Shown: piece after piece, positions 51,856 through 62,141 of the stretch | Layout: each line of letters starts with the position of its first letter | Numbering within the stretch: the stretch's first letter is position 1 | Assembly (NCBI GenBank): GCA_902522525.1 | Contig: CABYVU010000003.1 | Location: forward strand, 31,899 to 95,898 | Reading direction: 5' to 3' | From: an uncultured Pelagibacteraceae bacterium | GTDB lineage: Bacteria > Pseudomonadota > Alphaproteobacteria > Pelagibacterales > Pelagibacteraceae | DNA: 64,000 nt | Program-made: the position numbers and the translations under genes | The notes under the pieces: model-generated | Databases searched by the model: none | Told to the model about the DNA's origin: nothing | Seen by the model: the letters and a program-made list of their open reading frames with translations, nothing else

Positions 51856-53184
51856 ATGTATTTTTCAAAATCATTTGTGCCAATTCTTAAAAATAACCCC
51901 ACAGAAGCTACAATTAAATCTCATCAGCTTATGTTAAGAGTTGGAATGATAAAGCAATCATCAGCTGGAATTTATTCATGGTTACCACTTGGTTTCAAAG
52001 TTATGAAAAAAATAGAACAAATTGTTAGAGAAGAGCAGGATAGAATTGGCGTTCAGGAAATTTTGATGCCAACAATTCAATCATCAGAAATCTGGAAAGA
52101 GAGTGGAAGATATGATGATTATGGAGAAGAGATGTTACGCATTAAAGATCGTCAAAATAGAGAAATGTTATATGGACCGACAAATGAAGAACTAGTGACT
52201 GAAATATTTAGATCAAGTATTAAATCTTATAAATCACTTCCACAGCTATTATATCATATCCAATGGAAATTTAGAGATGAATTAAGACCAAGATTTGGAA
52301 TTATGAGATGCAGGGAATTTTATATGAAAGATGCTTACTCTTTCGATATAAATGATGACGAAGCTCTATTTTCTTATAACAAATTTTTTCTCTCATACTT
52401 AAGAACTTTTAAAAGATTAAATTTATCAGCAATACCTATGGCAGCAGATACTGGACCAATTGGTGGAAATCTTTCACATGAATTCATAATTCTAGCTGAT
52501 ACCGGGGAAAGTAAAATTTACACTGATAAACGGATATTTGATGTGAATAGCTCATCTACCTTATTAAAAAAAAATTCACTTACTGACTTACGACAGCAAT
52601 ATGAAAAATTTTATTCTGTTACAGATGAGAAATTTGACCAGAAAGAATTTGAAAAAGCAGTTCCAGAGGAATTTAGAGTAAATACAAAAGGAATTGAGGT
52701 AGGACACATATTTTATTTTGGAGATAAATATTCAAAACCAATGAATGCTGCAGTTGATTTCAATGGTAAAAAAGAATTTGTTAAAATGGGATCTTACGGA
52801 ATAGGTGTATCAAGATTGGTAGGTGCCATAATTGAGGCTAAATATAACGATAATGATGAAATAATGAAATGGCCATTATCAGTTGCTCCTTATCACTGTG
52901 CAATAATTCCTATGATTAAAAAAAATGATGCAACAAACCTAGAAAAATCACATAAAATATTTGAATATTTAAAGTCTAAAAATATAGATTCTATTATAGA
53001 TGATACTGAAGAAAATATATCAGCAAAAATTAGGAAATTTAATTTAATCGGAATCCCTTATCAGTTAATTTTAGGAAATAAAACTGATGGAGATTTATTT
53101 GAGTTTAAAGAGATTAATGGGGAAACTCAAAATTTAAATATTGAAGATGTTGCGTCACAAATTTTAAAAGCTAAATCAAATTGA
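51856..53184 (+). CDS. proS: Prolyl-tRNA synthetase (short alphaproteobacterial type)
   Basis: GIYSWLPLGFKVMKKIEQIVREE, LYGPTNEELVTEIFR, FRDELRPRFGIMRCREFYMKDAYSFD. Confidence 0.97.
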   Translation: MYFSKSFVPILKNNPTEATIKSHQLMLRVGMIKQSSAGIYSWLPLGFKVMKKIEQIVREEQDRIGVQEILMPTIQSSEIWKESGRYDDYGEEMLRIKDRQNREMLYGPTNEELVTEIFRSSIKSYKSLPQLLYHIQWKFRDELRPRFGIMRCREFYMKDAYSFDINDDEALFSYNKFFLSYLRTFKRLNLSAIPMAADTGPIGGNLSHEFIILADTGESKIYTDKRIFDVNSSSTLLKKNSLTDLRQQYEKFYSVTDEKFDQKEFEKAVPEEFRVNTKGIEVGHIFYFGDKYSKPMNAAVDFNGKKEFVKMGSYGIGVSRLVGAIIEAKYNDNDEIMKWPLSVAPYHCAIIPMIKKNDATNLEKSHKIFEYLKSKNIDSIIDDTEENISAKIRKFNLIGIPYQLILGNKTDGDLFEFKEINGETQNLNIEDVASQILKAKSN

Positions 53185-54392
53185 TCTCACAGTTAGAAAG
53201 AGAAGTTACATTAAGATTTTTAAAGACCAGAAAAAATGATGGTTTTTTAAATATTATTTCAATTTTTTCTTTTATTGGTATTTCATTAGGGGTTGCAGTT
53301 CTAATCATTGTTATGTCTGTAATGAATGGTTTTAGAACTGAATTAATAACTAAAATTGTAGGTTTTAATGCTCATGCAGTAGTTCAACCAGGAAATAAAC
53401 CATTAGAATATATTCAAGATTTTGATTTTGCTAAAAATATAATTTCAAATGATGGAGAAGCAGTAATCTTGAATAAAGATAATACTAAGGGTGTCTTCCT
53501 AAAAGGATATCAAGATAGTGATTTTAAAAACCTTCAAATAGTAAAAAATGAGGAATTTTTTGGATCAAAAAACTTAAATGATAATACTATTTCTATTGGT
53601 AAAGAATTAAGCTTTAATTTGAATGTTGATATTGGTGATATTATTACAGTTATGTCTCCCGCTGGAATTCAAACTTTAGTAGGCACACTTCCTAAACAAA
53701 AAAACTTTAAGATAACTTCAATTTTTGATAGTGGCTTATCTAACTTCAATGAAAATATTGCATATATAAATTTAGAGAGTCTTGAGAATTTTTTTAATAA
53801 GAATAAAGAAGACAGATTCATAGAATTTTATTTTAAAGATCCAAGAAATATAGAATTTCATAAAAAAAACTTAATAGCTCTGTTTCCGGATTCTTTAGTC
53901 TATACTTGGTCAGATATGAATAAATCATTATTTTCAGCTTTGAAAGTAGAAAGAAATGTAATGTTTATAATCCTTTCCCTGATAATTATAGTTGCAGCAT
54001 TCAATATAATATCTGGACTTACAATCTTAGTAAAAAACAAAACAAGAGATATAGGTATCCTAAAATCAATTGGAGTATCAAGTAAATCAATAAAAAAAAT
54101 CTTCTTTTTAGTGGGTTTTTTAATAGGAACACTAGCAACGTTGTTTGGCGTAGTTGTTGGCACTCTTTTCTCTATTTATATAGAAAGTATCAGACAATTT
54201 ATCTCAAATGTATTCGGCGTTTCTCTTTTCCCGGAAGATATTTATATTTTAAATTCTATGCCTTCTGAAATAAATATAAATTCAATAATAATAATCTCTC
54301 TTTGTTCAATAACAGCAACTGTTTTAGTATCGATATATCCTGCTTCAAAAGCATCTTCTTTAGATACCGTTAAAACTCTTAAATATGAATAA
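53181..54392 (+). CDS. lolC: Lipoprotein-releasing system permease LolC/LolE
   Basis: TTG start; IISIFSFIGISLGVAVLIIVMSVMNGFR, paired with LolD. Confidence 0.93.
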   Translation: MISQLEREVTLRFLKTRKNDGFLNIISIFSFIGISLGVAVLIIVMSVMNGFRTELITKIVGFNAHAVVQPGNKPLEYIQDFDFAKNIISNDGEAVILNKDNTKGVFLKGYQDSDFKNLQIVKNEEFFGSKNLNDNTISIGKELSFNLNVDIGDIITVMSPAGIQTLVGTLPKQKNFKITSIFDSGLSNFNENIAYINLESLENFFNKNKEDRFIEFYFKDPRNIEFHKKNLIALFPDSLVYTWSDMNKSLFSALKVERNVMFIILSLIIIVAAFNIISGLTILVKNKTRDIGILKSIGVSSKSIKKIFFLVGFLIGTLATLFGVVVGTLFSIYIESIRQFISNVFGVSLFPEDIYILNSMPSEININSIIIISLCSITATVLVSIYPASKASSLDTVKTLKYE

Positions 54393-55068
54393 TTATATTA
54401 AAATAAAAAATCTAACAAAAAAATATGAGAAAAATAAATTTATAAAAGCTTTAAATGATATTTCATTTAATTTTGAATCTGGAAAAACTTACTCTATTAT
54501 GGGGCCATCAGGATCAGGAAAATCAACTTTACTCAATTTATTATCATTGATCGATAACCCCACATCAGGTTCAATCGAAATAAACAGCAACAAAATAAAG
54601 TCAAATAATAAAATTAAAAATGATTTAATTAGAGCAAAGAAAATAGGAATTATTTATCAAGACAAAAACTTATTGTCAGATTTTACAGCTTTAGAAAATG
54701 TTTATTTACCTAACTTACTAATTTCTAAAGAAAAACAAAAATCTATAGAACTTGCAAAAAAATTGATTAAAAATGTTGGCATGTCATCTAGAATAAACCA
54801 TTTTCCAAATGAATTATCTGGAGGAGAGAATCAACGTATTGCAATTGCAAGGGCATTGATTAATGATCCTGATATTATATTAGCAGATGAACCAACTGGA
54901 AGTTTAGACTCTGATAATGCAAAACTTATCTTTAAAATCCTATTTAATCTAAAAAACAAAAATAGGATCATTATTTTTGCAACTCACAATAGATATTTTG
55001 CAAATATGGCAGATTGTAAAATTATGATGAATGATGGTAATATGCAAATCATCAATGCCACATCCTAA
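54385..55068 (+). CDS. lolD: Lipoprotein-releasing ABC ATPase LolD
   Basis: GPSGSGKSTLLNL, LSGGENQRIAIARALINDPDIILADEPTGSLD. Confidence 0.95.
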   Translation: MNNYIKIKNLTKKYEKNKFIKALNDISFNFESGKTYSIMGPSGSGKSTLLNLLSLIDNPTSGSIEINSNKIKSNNKIKNDLIRAKKIGIIYQDKNLLSDFTALENVYLPNLLISKEKQKSIELAKKLIKNVGMSSRINHFPNELSGGENQRIAIARALINDPDIILADEPTGSLDSDNAKLIFKILFNLKNKNRIIIFATHNRYFANMADCKIMMNDGNMQIINATS

Positions 55069-58000
55069 AAAAAAACAATTTAATCAAATTAAAATTCACT
55101 CTCAGTATTCAATTTGTGAGGGTGCATTAAAAATTGAAAATCTTAAAGAATATTGTAAGAAAAATAAGATACAATCGGTTGGTTTAAGTGATACTTATAA
55201 TTTATCGGGTGCGTTAGAATTTTCTGAAAATATTTCATCTGTAGGAACACAACCAATTATTGGATCACAAGTTCAATTTAGATTTAAAAATACTTATGGA
55301 GTTATTCCACTTATAGCAAAAAATTATGTTGGCTATAAAAATATAATTAAACTATCTTCAAAAGCTTATTTAGAAAATTCTGATAATGATAAGCCACACT
55401 GTTCTATTGATGATTTAATAAAACATAACGAGGGTTTAATTGTTCTTTCTGGAGCAGTTAGTAATTTGATTGGTAATATTTTTAATAAAGGTTTATTTGA
55501 TGAACTAGATCAATTGATAACGTTATTAAGTAACAATTTTAAAGAAAATTTTTATTTAGAAATTCAAAGACATGGAGACAAAAATGAAAAAGAATTTGAA
55601 ATTTTCAATCTTAATATTTCCAAAAAATATGGAATACCAATCATAGCAACCAATGAGGTTTACTATTTGGATAAGGAAATGTATGAAGCACACGATGCTT
55701 TGATGTGTATTGGACAAAAAACTTACATTAATGATCAAAAAAGATTAAAATTAACTAACAATCATCACTTTAAATCTTCATCTGAAATGTCAGAGATTTT
55801 TAAAGATTTACCCGAAGCATTAGAAAATAATTATAATTTACCTTATAGATGTGATTTTAGACCTATTACCTCCAAACCTATACTCCCTAATATTAGTGCA
55901 AATACATTAAATATTGATGATAAGTTAAAAAATGATTCCTTTGAAGGTTTGGAAGAAAAATTTAAAAATGATCCAGATTTAATAAAAAAAATATCAAAAA
56001 ATATTAAAATTAAAGAAACATATAAAGATAGATTAAATCACGAAATAAAAATTATAACTGAAATGAATTATTCAGGATATTTTTTAATCGTCTCTGATTA
56101 TATAAGATGGGCAAAAAGCAATAAGATACCAGTTGGACCTGGAAGAGGATCGGGAGCAGGATCACTTGTAGCCTGGTGCTTATCAATAACAGATGTTGAT
56201 CCAATAAAATTTAATTTAATCTTTGAGAGATTTTTAAACCCCGATAGAATTTCTATGCCCGATTTTGATATTGATTTCTGTGAGGAAAAAAGAGACCAAG
56301 TTTTTAAATATTTAATAACCAAATATAAAGATAGTGTTGCTCACATTATAACATTTGGAAAACTTAAAGCTAGAATGGTAATAAGAGATGTTGGACGTGT
56401 GTTAGGACTGCCGTATGGTTTTATAGATAGTATTTGTAAAATGATACCCTTTGATCCATCTAGACCATTAACATTACAAGAAAGTATAAATGTAGAGCCA
56501 AGATTACAAAAATTAATTAATGAAGATAAAAGAGTTAGTCGTTTAATCAAGCTGTCCTTAAAACTTGAGGGGTTAAATAGAAATGTTGCAACTCATGCTG
56601 CTGGTGTTGTTATAGCAGACAAAAAATTAACAGAAACTGTCCCTTTGTATAAGGATTCATCGGCAGATTTATTACTTCCTTCTACTCAATTTGACATGTA
56701 TTCAGCAGAGAACGCTGGATTAGTTAAATTTGATTTCTTGGGGCTAAAAACGTTGACAGTAATTAATAATACACAAAAACTTGTAGAAAAAAAGCATCCA
56801 AATTTTAAAATTGAAAATATTAATTACGAAGATCAAAAAGTATTTAACCTTTTATCTAGTGGTAAAACAGTAGGATTATTTCAATTAGAAAGTTCTGGCA
56901 TGAAAGATGCTTTAATCAACATGAAACCTAATCATTTGGAGGATATTATAGCATTAGTTGCTTTATATAGACCTGGTCCTATGAGCAATATCCCTATTTA
57001 TAACGATTGCAAACATGGGAATAAAGAACCTGACTATTTACATCCTAAACTAGAGGAAATTTTAAAACCAACTTACGGTGTTATTATTTATCAGGAGCAA
57101 GTTATGCAAATCGCTCAAATATTATCTGGGTTTACCGCAGGAGAAGCAGACATATTAAGAAGAGCCATGGGTAAAAAAAAAAGAGCAGAACTTGAAAAAC
57201 AAAAAGAAAGATTTGTTGAGGGGGCTCATAATAATGGAATTAGCAAAGATATTGCAGCTGGTATTTTTTTGAAAATTGAGCCTTTTGCAGAATATGGATT
57301 TAATAAAAGTCATGCAGCTGCATATGCAATAATAGCTTATCAAACTGCATTTTTAAAAACATACTATCCACACGAATTTTTTGCAGCTTCCATGTCAATG
57401 GAGCTTTCAAACCAAAAAAAATTAAGTGAATTTTACGAGGAACTTAAAAGATTGAATATAAATATAATACGCCCAGATATTAATAGATGCTATGCTGACT
57501 TCTCCTCTGATGGTAAAAATTTTCTTTATGCTTTAGGAGCAATTAAAAGTGTTGGATTTGAAGCAATTTCAAAAATCGTTGAAGAGAGAACTAAAAATGG
57601 GAAGTACAAAGATTTAACAGACTTTATAAATCGTGTTAACCCTAAAGACATAAACAAACTGCAGTTGGAGGGTCTAGTAAAGGCAGGAGCTTTTGATTGC
57701 TTCAGTGAGAATAGACAATCTTTGTATAATTCAATACCGAACATTATTTTAAAATCAAAAAATGTTTTTGAAAATAATTCAGCAAACCAAATAGATTTAT
57801 TTCAAGAAGAAAATGATTTGACTTATTTAGATATTACTGAAGACTGGAATGTGGATATAAAATTATCTAAAGAATTTGAAACCTTGGGTTTCTTTATCTC
57901 TGATCATCCTTTAAATCAGTATAAATCACTTTTTAATCAATATAATATTATCAATTATGAAGAGTTTAATTCAAATGAAAATATTTTAAGTTCAAATATT

Positions 58001-58459
58001 GCATCCACGATACTAAAGGTGCAAGAAAAGAAAACACAAAAAGGAGCCTCATATGCAATAATTAAATTCTCTGATTTATCTGGTGTTTTTGAATTGTTTG
58101 TATTCTCAGACATTTTTGAAACTAATAGAGATATACTCATTGAAGGTAATTCAGTTATGATTACTTTAGTAAAAAATTATGTAGATGAAAACAAAATACA
58201 AAAAAAAATTAATATAAGAAAAATTATCTCTATGAAAGAAGTGATTGACAAGCCATTAAATGAAATAAAAATAAAAATTAAAAATATAGAAGATATAGAA
58301 AAAATTAATAAATTAACTTTAGAGGCAGGAAAAACTAAAGTGATGATAGATGTTGAAGATGACAAAAAAAGGATATCTTTTCAACTGAATGAAAAGAGAA
58401 AAATAGATCACAAAACGCTCAATTTAATGAGAAATGAGGAAAATATTGATGTTCATTAA
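55055..58459 (+). CDS. dnaE: DNA polymerase III alpha subunit
   Basis: PHP domain, PDFDIDFCEEKRD catalytic motif, GPGRGSGAGSLVAW; ATG 55055 preferred. Confidence 0.97.
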   Translation: MPHPKKKQFNQIKIHSQYSICEGALKIENLKEYCKKNKIQSVGLSDTYNLSGALEFSENISSVGTQPIIGSQVQFRFKNTYGVIPLIAKNYVGYKNIIKLSSKAYLENSDNDKPHCSIDDLIKHNEGLIVLSGAVSNLIGNIFNKGLFDELDQLITLLSNNFKENFYLEIQRHGDKNEKEFEIFNLNISKKYGIPIIATNEVYYLDKEMYEAHDALMCIGQKTYINDQKRLKLTNNHHFKSSSEMSEIFKDLPEALENNYNLPYRCDFRPITSKPILPNISANTLNIDDKLKNDSFEGLEEKFKNDPDLIKKISKNIKIKETYKDRLNHEIKIITEMNYSGYFLIVSDYIRWAKSNKIPVGPGRGSGAGSLVAWCLSITDVDPIKFNLIFERFLNPDRISMPDFDIDFCEEKRDQVFKYLITKYKDSVAHIITFGKLKARMVIRDVGRVLGLPYGFIDSICKMIPFDPSRPLTLQESINVEPRLQKLINEDKRVSRLIKLSLKLEGLNRNVATHAAGVVIADKKLTETVPLYKDSSADLLLPSTQFDMYSAENAGLVKFDFLGLKTLTVINNTQKLVEKKHPNFKIENINYEDQKVFNLLSSGKTVGLFQLESSGMKDALINMKPNHLEDIIALVALYRPGPMSNIPIYNDCKHGNKEPDYLHPKLEEILKPTYGVIIYQEQVMQIAQILSGFTAGEADILRRAMGKKKRAELEKQKERFVEGAHNNGISKDIAAGIFLKIEPFAEYGFNKSHAAAYAIIAYQTAFLKTYYPHEFFAASMSMELSNQKKLSEFYEELKRLNINIIRPDINRCYADFSSDGKNFLYALGAIKSVGFEAISKIVEERTKNGKYKDLTDFINRVNPKDINKLQLEGLVKAGAFDCFSENRQSLYNSIPNIILKSKNVFENNSANQIDLFQEENDLTYLDITEDWNVDIKLSKEFETLGFFISDHPLNQYKSLFNQYNIINYEEFNSNENILSSNIASTILKVQEKKTQKGASYAIIKFSDLSGVFELFVFSDIFETNRDILIEGNSVMITLVKNYVDENKIQKKINIRKIISMKEVIDKPLNEIKIKIKNIEDIEKINKLTLEAGKTKVMIDVEDDKKRISFQLNEKRKIDHKTLNLMRNEENIDVH

Positions 58460-58510
58460 AAAAAACTTGTTTTTTTTTATTTTTTTTGTAAATAGATCCA
58501 TAAATTAATA

Positions 58511-58583
58511 CGCACACAATTTCTGGTTTTATACCTCCGGTCCTTTTTAGGCAGTAATTGTGGTGGCTTAACCGGGAAAAAAT
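58511..58583 (+). promoter_or_regulatory. Structured rpsB 5' leader with candidate H-type pseudoknot (putative S2 autoregulatory element)
   Basis: CACAATT (58515-58521) pairs AATTGTG (58556-58562); CCGGT (58537-58541) in the loop pairs ACCGG (58571-58575) just before the ATG. Confidence 0.7.
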
Positions 58584-59372
58584 ATGAAAATACCAAATCT
58601 AACAATAGAACAGTTACTAGAAGCAGGCGTTCATCTTGGCCATAAAACTTTGAGATGGAATCCAAAAATGAAGAAGTTTATTTTTGGAAAAAGAGACTCT
58701 ATTCATATAATAGATTTAACACAAACCCTTGAGCTAACAAAAGTAGCTTTAGAAAAAGTCTATTCAATAATCTCATCAGGTGGGAAAATATTGTTTATAT
58801 CAACTAAAAAACAAGCATCAGAAGCAATAGCAGAACTTGCAAATGAAACTGATCAATATTTTGTAAATTATAGGTGGCTAGGTGGAATGCTAACAAATTG
58901 GGGAACAATATCTAACTCAATAAAAAAACTTGAAAAAATAGAATCAGATTTAAAATCTGAAAATAGGGGGTTTACTAAAAAGGAATTATTAAAAATGAGT
59001 GTTCAGAGAGACAAATTACAAAGATCACTTGGAGGTATATCAGCTATGAAAAAAATTCCAGATCTAGTATTCATAATTGATACAAATTATGAGTCTTTAG
59101 CAATTAAAGAATCTGTTAAATTAGGTATTCCAATAGTTGCAATTTTAGATACAAATTCTAATCCAGATGGAATTGATTTTCCTATTCCTGGCAACGATGA
59201 CGCTAGAAGGTCTATTGACTTATACTGCTCTCTTTTAAAGGAAACAATTCAAAATGCCAAAAAAGAAACACCACAAAATACGACTAATGACGAAATCACA
59301 GACTCATTAAAAGCTGAAAATACAAATTCAGAAAAATCTAAAGAAGCAAAATTAGAAACAAAACTTAATTAA
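58584..59372 (+). CDS. rpsB: 30S ribosomal protein S2
   Basis: LLEAGVHLGHKTLRWNPKMKKFIFG, RWLGGMLTN, AILDTNSNPDGIDFPIPGNDDARRSI. Confidence 0.99.
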   Translation: MKIPNLTIEQLLEAGVHLGHKTLRWNPKMKKFIFGKRDSIHIIDLTQTLELTKVALEKVYSIISSGGKILFISTKKQASEAIAELANETDQYFVNYRWLGGMLTNWGTISNSIKKLEKIESDLKSENRGFTKKELLKMSVQRDKLQRSLGGISAMKKIPDLVFIIDTNYESLAIKESVKLGIPIVAILDTNSNPDGIDFPIPGNDDARRSIDLYCSLLKETIQNAKKETPQNTTNDEITDSLKAENTNSEKSKEAKLETKLN

Positions 59373-59401
59373 AATAGTTAACTTTATAACAGGAAAATTA
59401 A

Positions 59402-60253
59402 ATGAGTGATATAGAAAAAGTAAAACAATTAAGAAAATCAACAGGTGCAGGTTTTAAAGATTGTAATGCTGCACTTAAAGAGTCAAATGGTGATTTAGAT
59501 AAGGCAGCTGAAATCTTGAGAGTAAAAGGTATAGCCAAAGCATCTAAAAAAATGTCCAGAAGTGCAACTGAGGGAGTTGTAGTTACTTCTGGGGATGAAA
59601 AAAAAATGTCTTTGATCGAAGTGAATTGCGAAACAGATTTTGTTGCAAAAAACGATGATTTTATTGAATTTGTTAAAGAATTAAGTGAATTAAATAATCA
59701 TCATTCTTCAAATATCGAAGATTTAAAAAAATCGAATATGAAAAATAATAAAACTGTAGATGAAAATTTAGTAGCCTTAATAGCAAAAATTGGAGAAAAA
59801 ATAACAATTGGGAGAGTAAAAACTTTAACTGATGAAAATTCAAGAAATTTTGCTTATCAACATTCAGTAATTAAAGATAATGTATCAAAATTAACAGTAA
59901 TAGTATCTTTGAATACTAGTGAGAAATCTGATAAAATTGATTTATTTGGAAAGCAATTATCAATGCACATAGCAGCGTCAAATCCAATTGCATTAAATGC
60001 AGATCTGATTGATCAAGAAATCATAAATAAAGAGGTCAATTTAATAGAAGAAGAATTGAAAAGTTCAGGCAAACCAGAGGATATAACAAAGAAAATTAGT
60101 ATAGGTAAAATTAATAAATTTAAAGATGAAAATAGTTTAATGTCTCAAGATTGGGTAATGGACCCAAAAATGAAGGTTAAAGATGTATTAAAAAATTTAG
60201 ATATTTCTAATTTACAAATTAATAATTTTATTAGGCTAAAAATAGGTGAGTAA
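59402..60253 (+). CDS. tsf: Elongation factor Ts
   Basis: [35 protein letters not shown]. Confidence 0.98.
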   Translation: MSDIEKVKQLRKSTGAGFKDCNAALKESNGDLDKAAEILRVKGIAKASKKMSRSATEGVVVTSGDEKKMSLIEVNCETDFVAKNDDFIEFVKELSELNNHHSSNIEDLKKSNMKNNKTVDENLVALIAKIGEKITIGRVKTLTDENSRNFAYQHSVIKDNVSKLTVIVSLNTSEKSDKIDLFGKQLSMHIAASNPIALNADLIDQEIINKEVNLIEEELKSSGKPEDITKKISIGKINKFKDENSLMSQDWVMDPKMKVKDVLKNLDISNLQINNFIRLKIGE

Positions 60254-60804
60254 TGTTTGAGGAGTCAAAATACAATAATAAAATGTCCAAAACATACGAA
60301 GTGTTTCAAAGTGAACTGAGCTCATTAAGAACAGGAAGAGCGAATGCAGCCATGTTAGACATTGTAAAAGTTGATGTTTATGGACAAAAAATGCCAATTA
60401 ATCAACTAGGTAGTATTACAACCCCAGAACCTAGAAGCATAAATATACAGGTTTGGGATACAAATAATGTAGCGCTTATAGACTCTGCAATTAAAAAATC
60501 AGAGTTAGGATTAAATCCTCAGATTGATGGACAATTAATTAGACTACCTGTCCCCGATCTTAGCGAAGAAAGAAGATCTGAAATAAAGAAAATAATTAAA
60601 TCTATGGGTGAAAAATGTAAAGTATCAATAAGAAATATAAGAAGAGAAGCAAATGATGAATTAAAAAAACTTCTAAAAGATAAAGAAATTTCAGAGGATG
60701 AAATTAAAAAAAAAGAAAAAATTATCCAGGACTATACCGACAATCAAATTAAAATTATTGAAGATAGGGTATTATCAAAAGAAAAAGAAATAATGACAAT
60801 ATGA
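60253..60804 (+). CDS. frr: Ribosome recycling factor
   Basis: LRTGRANAAMLD, IRNIRREANDELKKL. Confidence 0.98.
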   Translation: MFEESKYNNKMSKTYEVFQSELSSLRTGRANAAMLDIVKVDVYGQKMPINQLGSITTPEPRSINIQVWDTNNVALIDSAIKKSELGLNPQIDGQLIRLPVPDLSEERRSEIKKIIKSMGEKCKVSIRNIRREANDELKKLLKDKEISEDEIKKKEKIIQDYTDNQIKIIEDRVLSKEKEIMTI

Positions 60805-61481
60805 ACTCTCCTAAACATGTTGCCATCATTATGGATGGAAATGGTAGATGGGGATTAAGAAAAAAAAAATCAAGAAATCACGGACATATAGAAGGTGCTA
60901 AAGTTGTTGAAAAAATAATTGAAGCCTCAATTTCACATAAAATAAAATATTTAACACTTTACACCTTTTCAACCGAAAACTGGAAAAGACCAAAAAAAGA
61001 AATTTCTTTTTTAATTTATCTATTAGAGAAATATATTGACCAACAATTTGAAAATCTCTTAAAGAAAAATATTAAACTAAAAATACTCGGAAACCTAAAT
61101 AAATTTCCTGGTTCACTTAAAAAAAAACTTAAAAAAATTCAAAAAATTTCAAATAAAAATAAAAAAATTCAAATTAACCTTGCATTAAATTACGGATCAA
61201 AAGAAGAAATAATTACTTCAGTAAAAAAAATAATCAATGACTCCAAACCTATCAATGATAAAAATATAAAAAAAAACTTGTATACAAAAGGTATACCAGA
61301 CCCAGAAATACTGATTAGAACAGGAAACAGATTTAGATTAAGTAATTTTTTATTGTGGCAAATTTCTTATACTGAAATTTTTTTTGTTAAAAAGTTATGG
61401 CCTGATTTTAACAAAAATGATTTTAACAAAATAATATTTGAATTCAAAAAGATGAGAAGAAATTTTGGTGGTATCAAATGA
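60801..61481 (+). CDS. uppS: Isoprenyl (undecaprenyl diphosphate) synthase
   Basis: IMDGNGRWG, TLYTFSTENWKRP, LIRTGNRFRLSNFLLWQISYTEIFF. Confidence 0.96.
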   Translation: MNSPKHVAIIMDGNGRWGLRKKKSRNHGHIEGAKVVEKIIEASISHKIKYLTLYTFSTENWKRPKKEISFLIYLLEKYIDQQFENLLKKNIKLKILGNLNKFPGSLKKKLKKIQKISNKNKKIQINLALNYGSKEEIITSVKKIINDSKPINDKNIKKNLYTKGIPDPEILIRTGNRFRLSNFLLWQISYTEIFFVKKLWPDFNKNDFNKIIFEFKKMRRNFGGIK

Positions 61482-62137
61482 GCGAATTTAATAAAAGAAT
61501 TATTACTTCATTTTTCTTAATATTGGTAATTTTTATTTCATTTCAAAATTTAAAAATATTAGGTTTTTTTTTATTAATTTTGACTTTTTTGTCATTAGAT
61601 GAATTGCATAATATGTTTAAAAAAATTTATAAAAAGAAAAAATTATTTCTATTCATTGCAAATTTTTTATCAGTTTTATATTTAAGTTATTTTTCATTAA
61701 CTATTATAATATTTTTGTCAGAGGAATTTGTAATTCATAAATATTTAGTTTTATATTTATTAATTATTTGTATTTTGACAGATATAGGTGGTTATTTATT
61801 CGGCAAGATCATAGGTGGAAAAAAATTAACAAAAATAAGTCCAAACAAAACATTTTCTGGTTCTGTAGGATCATTTTTATCATCAATCTTTATAGGCTAT
61901 CTATGTTATAAAATTCAGACTGATTTATTCTTAATAAATATTAATATTTTTATTCTTATAATAATAACTTCATTAATATCTCAAGTTGGAGATTTATTTA
62001 TCTCCTTGTTAAAAAGAAAAGCAAAAATAAAAGATACAGGTTCTATATTGCCTGGTCATGGAGGTGTTCTTGACAGGATAGATGGTATACTCTTTGCTAT
62101 ACCAATTGGATTACTAGTAATTAAAATGTACACATAA
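61478..62137 (+). CDS. cdsA: Phosphatidate cytidylyltransferase
   Basis: DIGGYLFGKIIGGKKL, SPNKTFSGSVGS, SQVGDLFISLLKRKAKIKDTGSILPGHGGVLDRIDG. Confidence 0.97.
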   Translation: MSEFNKRIITSFFLILVIFISFQNLKILGFFLLILTFLSLDELHNMFKKIYKKKKLFLFIANFLSVLYLSYFSLTIIIFLSEEFVIHKYLVLYLLIICILTDIGGYLFGKIIGGKKLTKISPNKTFSGSVGSFLSSIFIGYLCYKIQTDLFLININIFILIIITSLISQVGDLFISLLKRKAKIKDTGSILPGHGGVLDRIDGILFAIPIGLLVIKMYT

Positions 62138-62141
62138 GACA

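Noticed and set aside
58460-58490. A-run/T-run (AAAAAAAACTTGTTTTTTTT) after dnaE as a rho-independent terminator
   Set aside because: No GC stem; A/T-only pairing with a tiny loop is weak evidence, though some termination is possible
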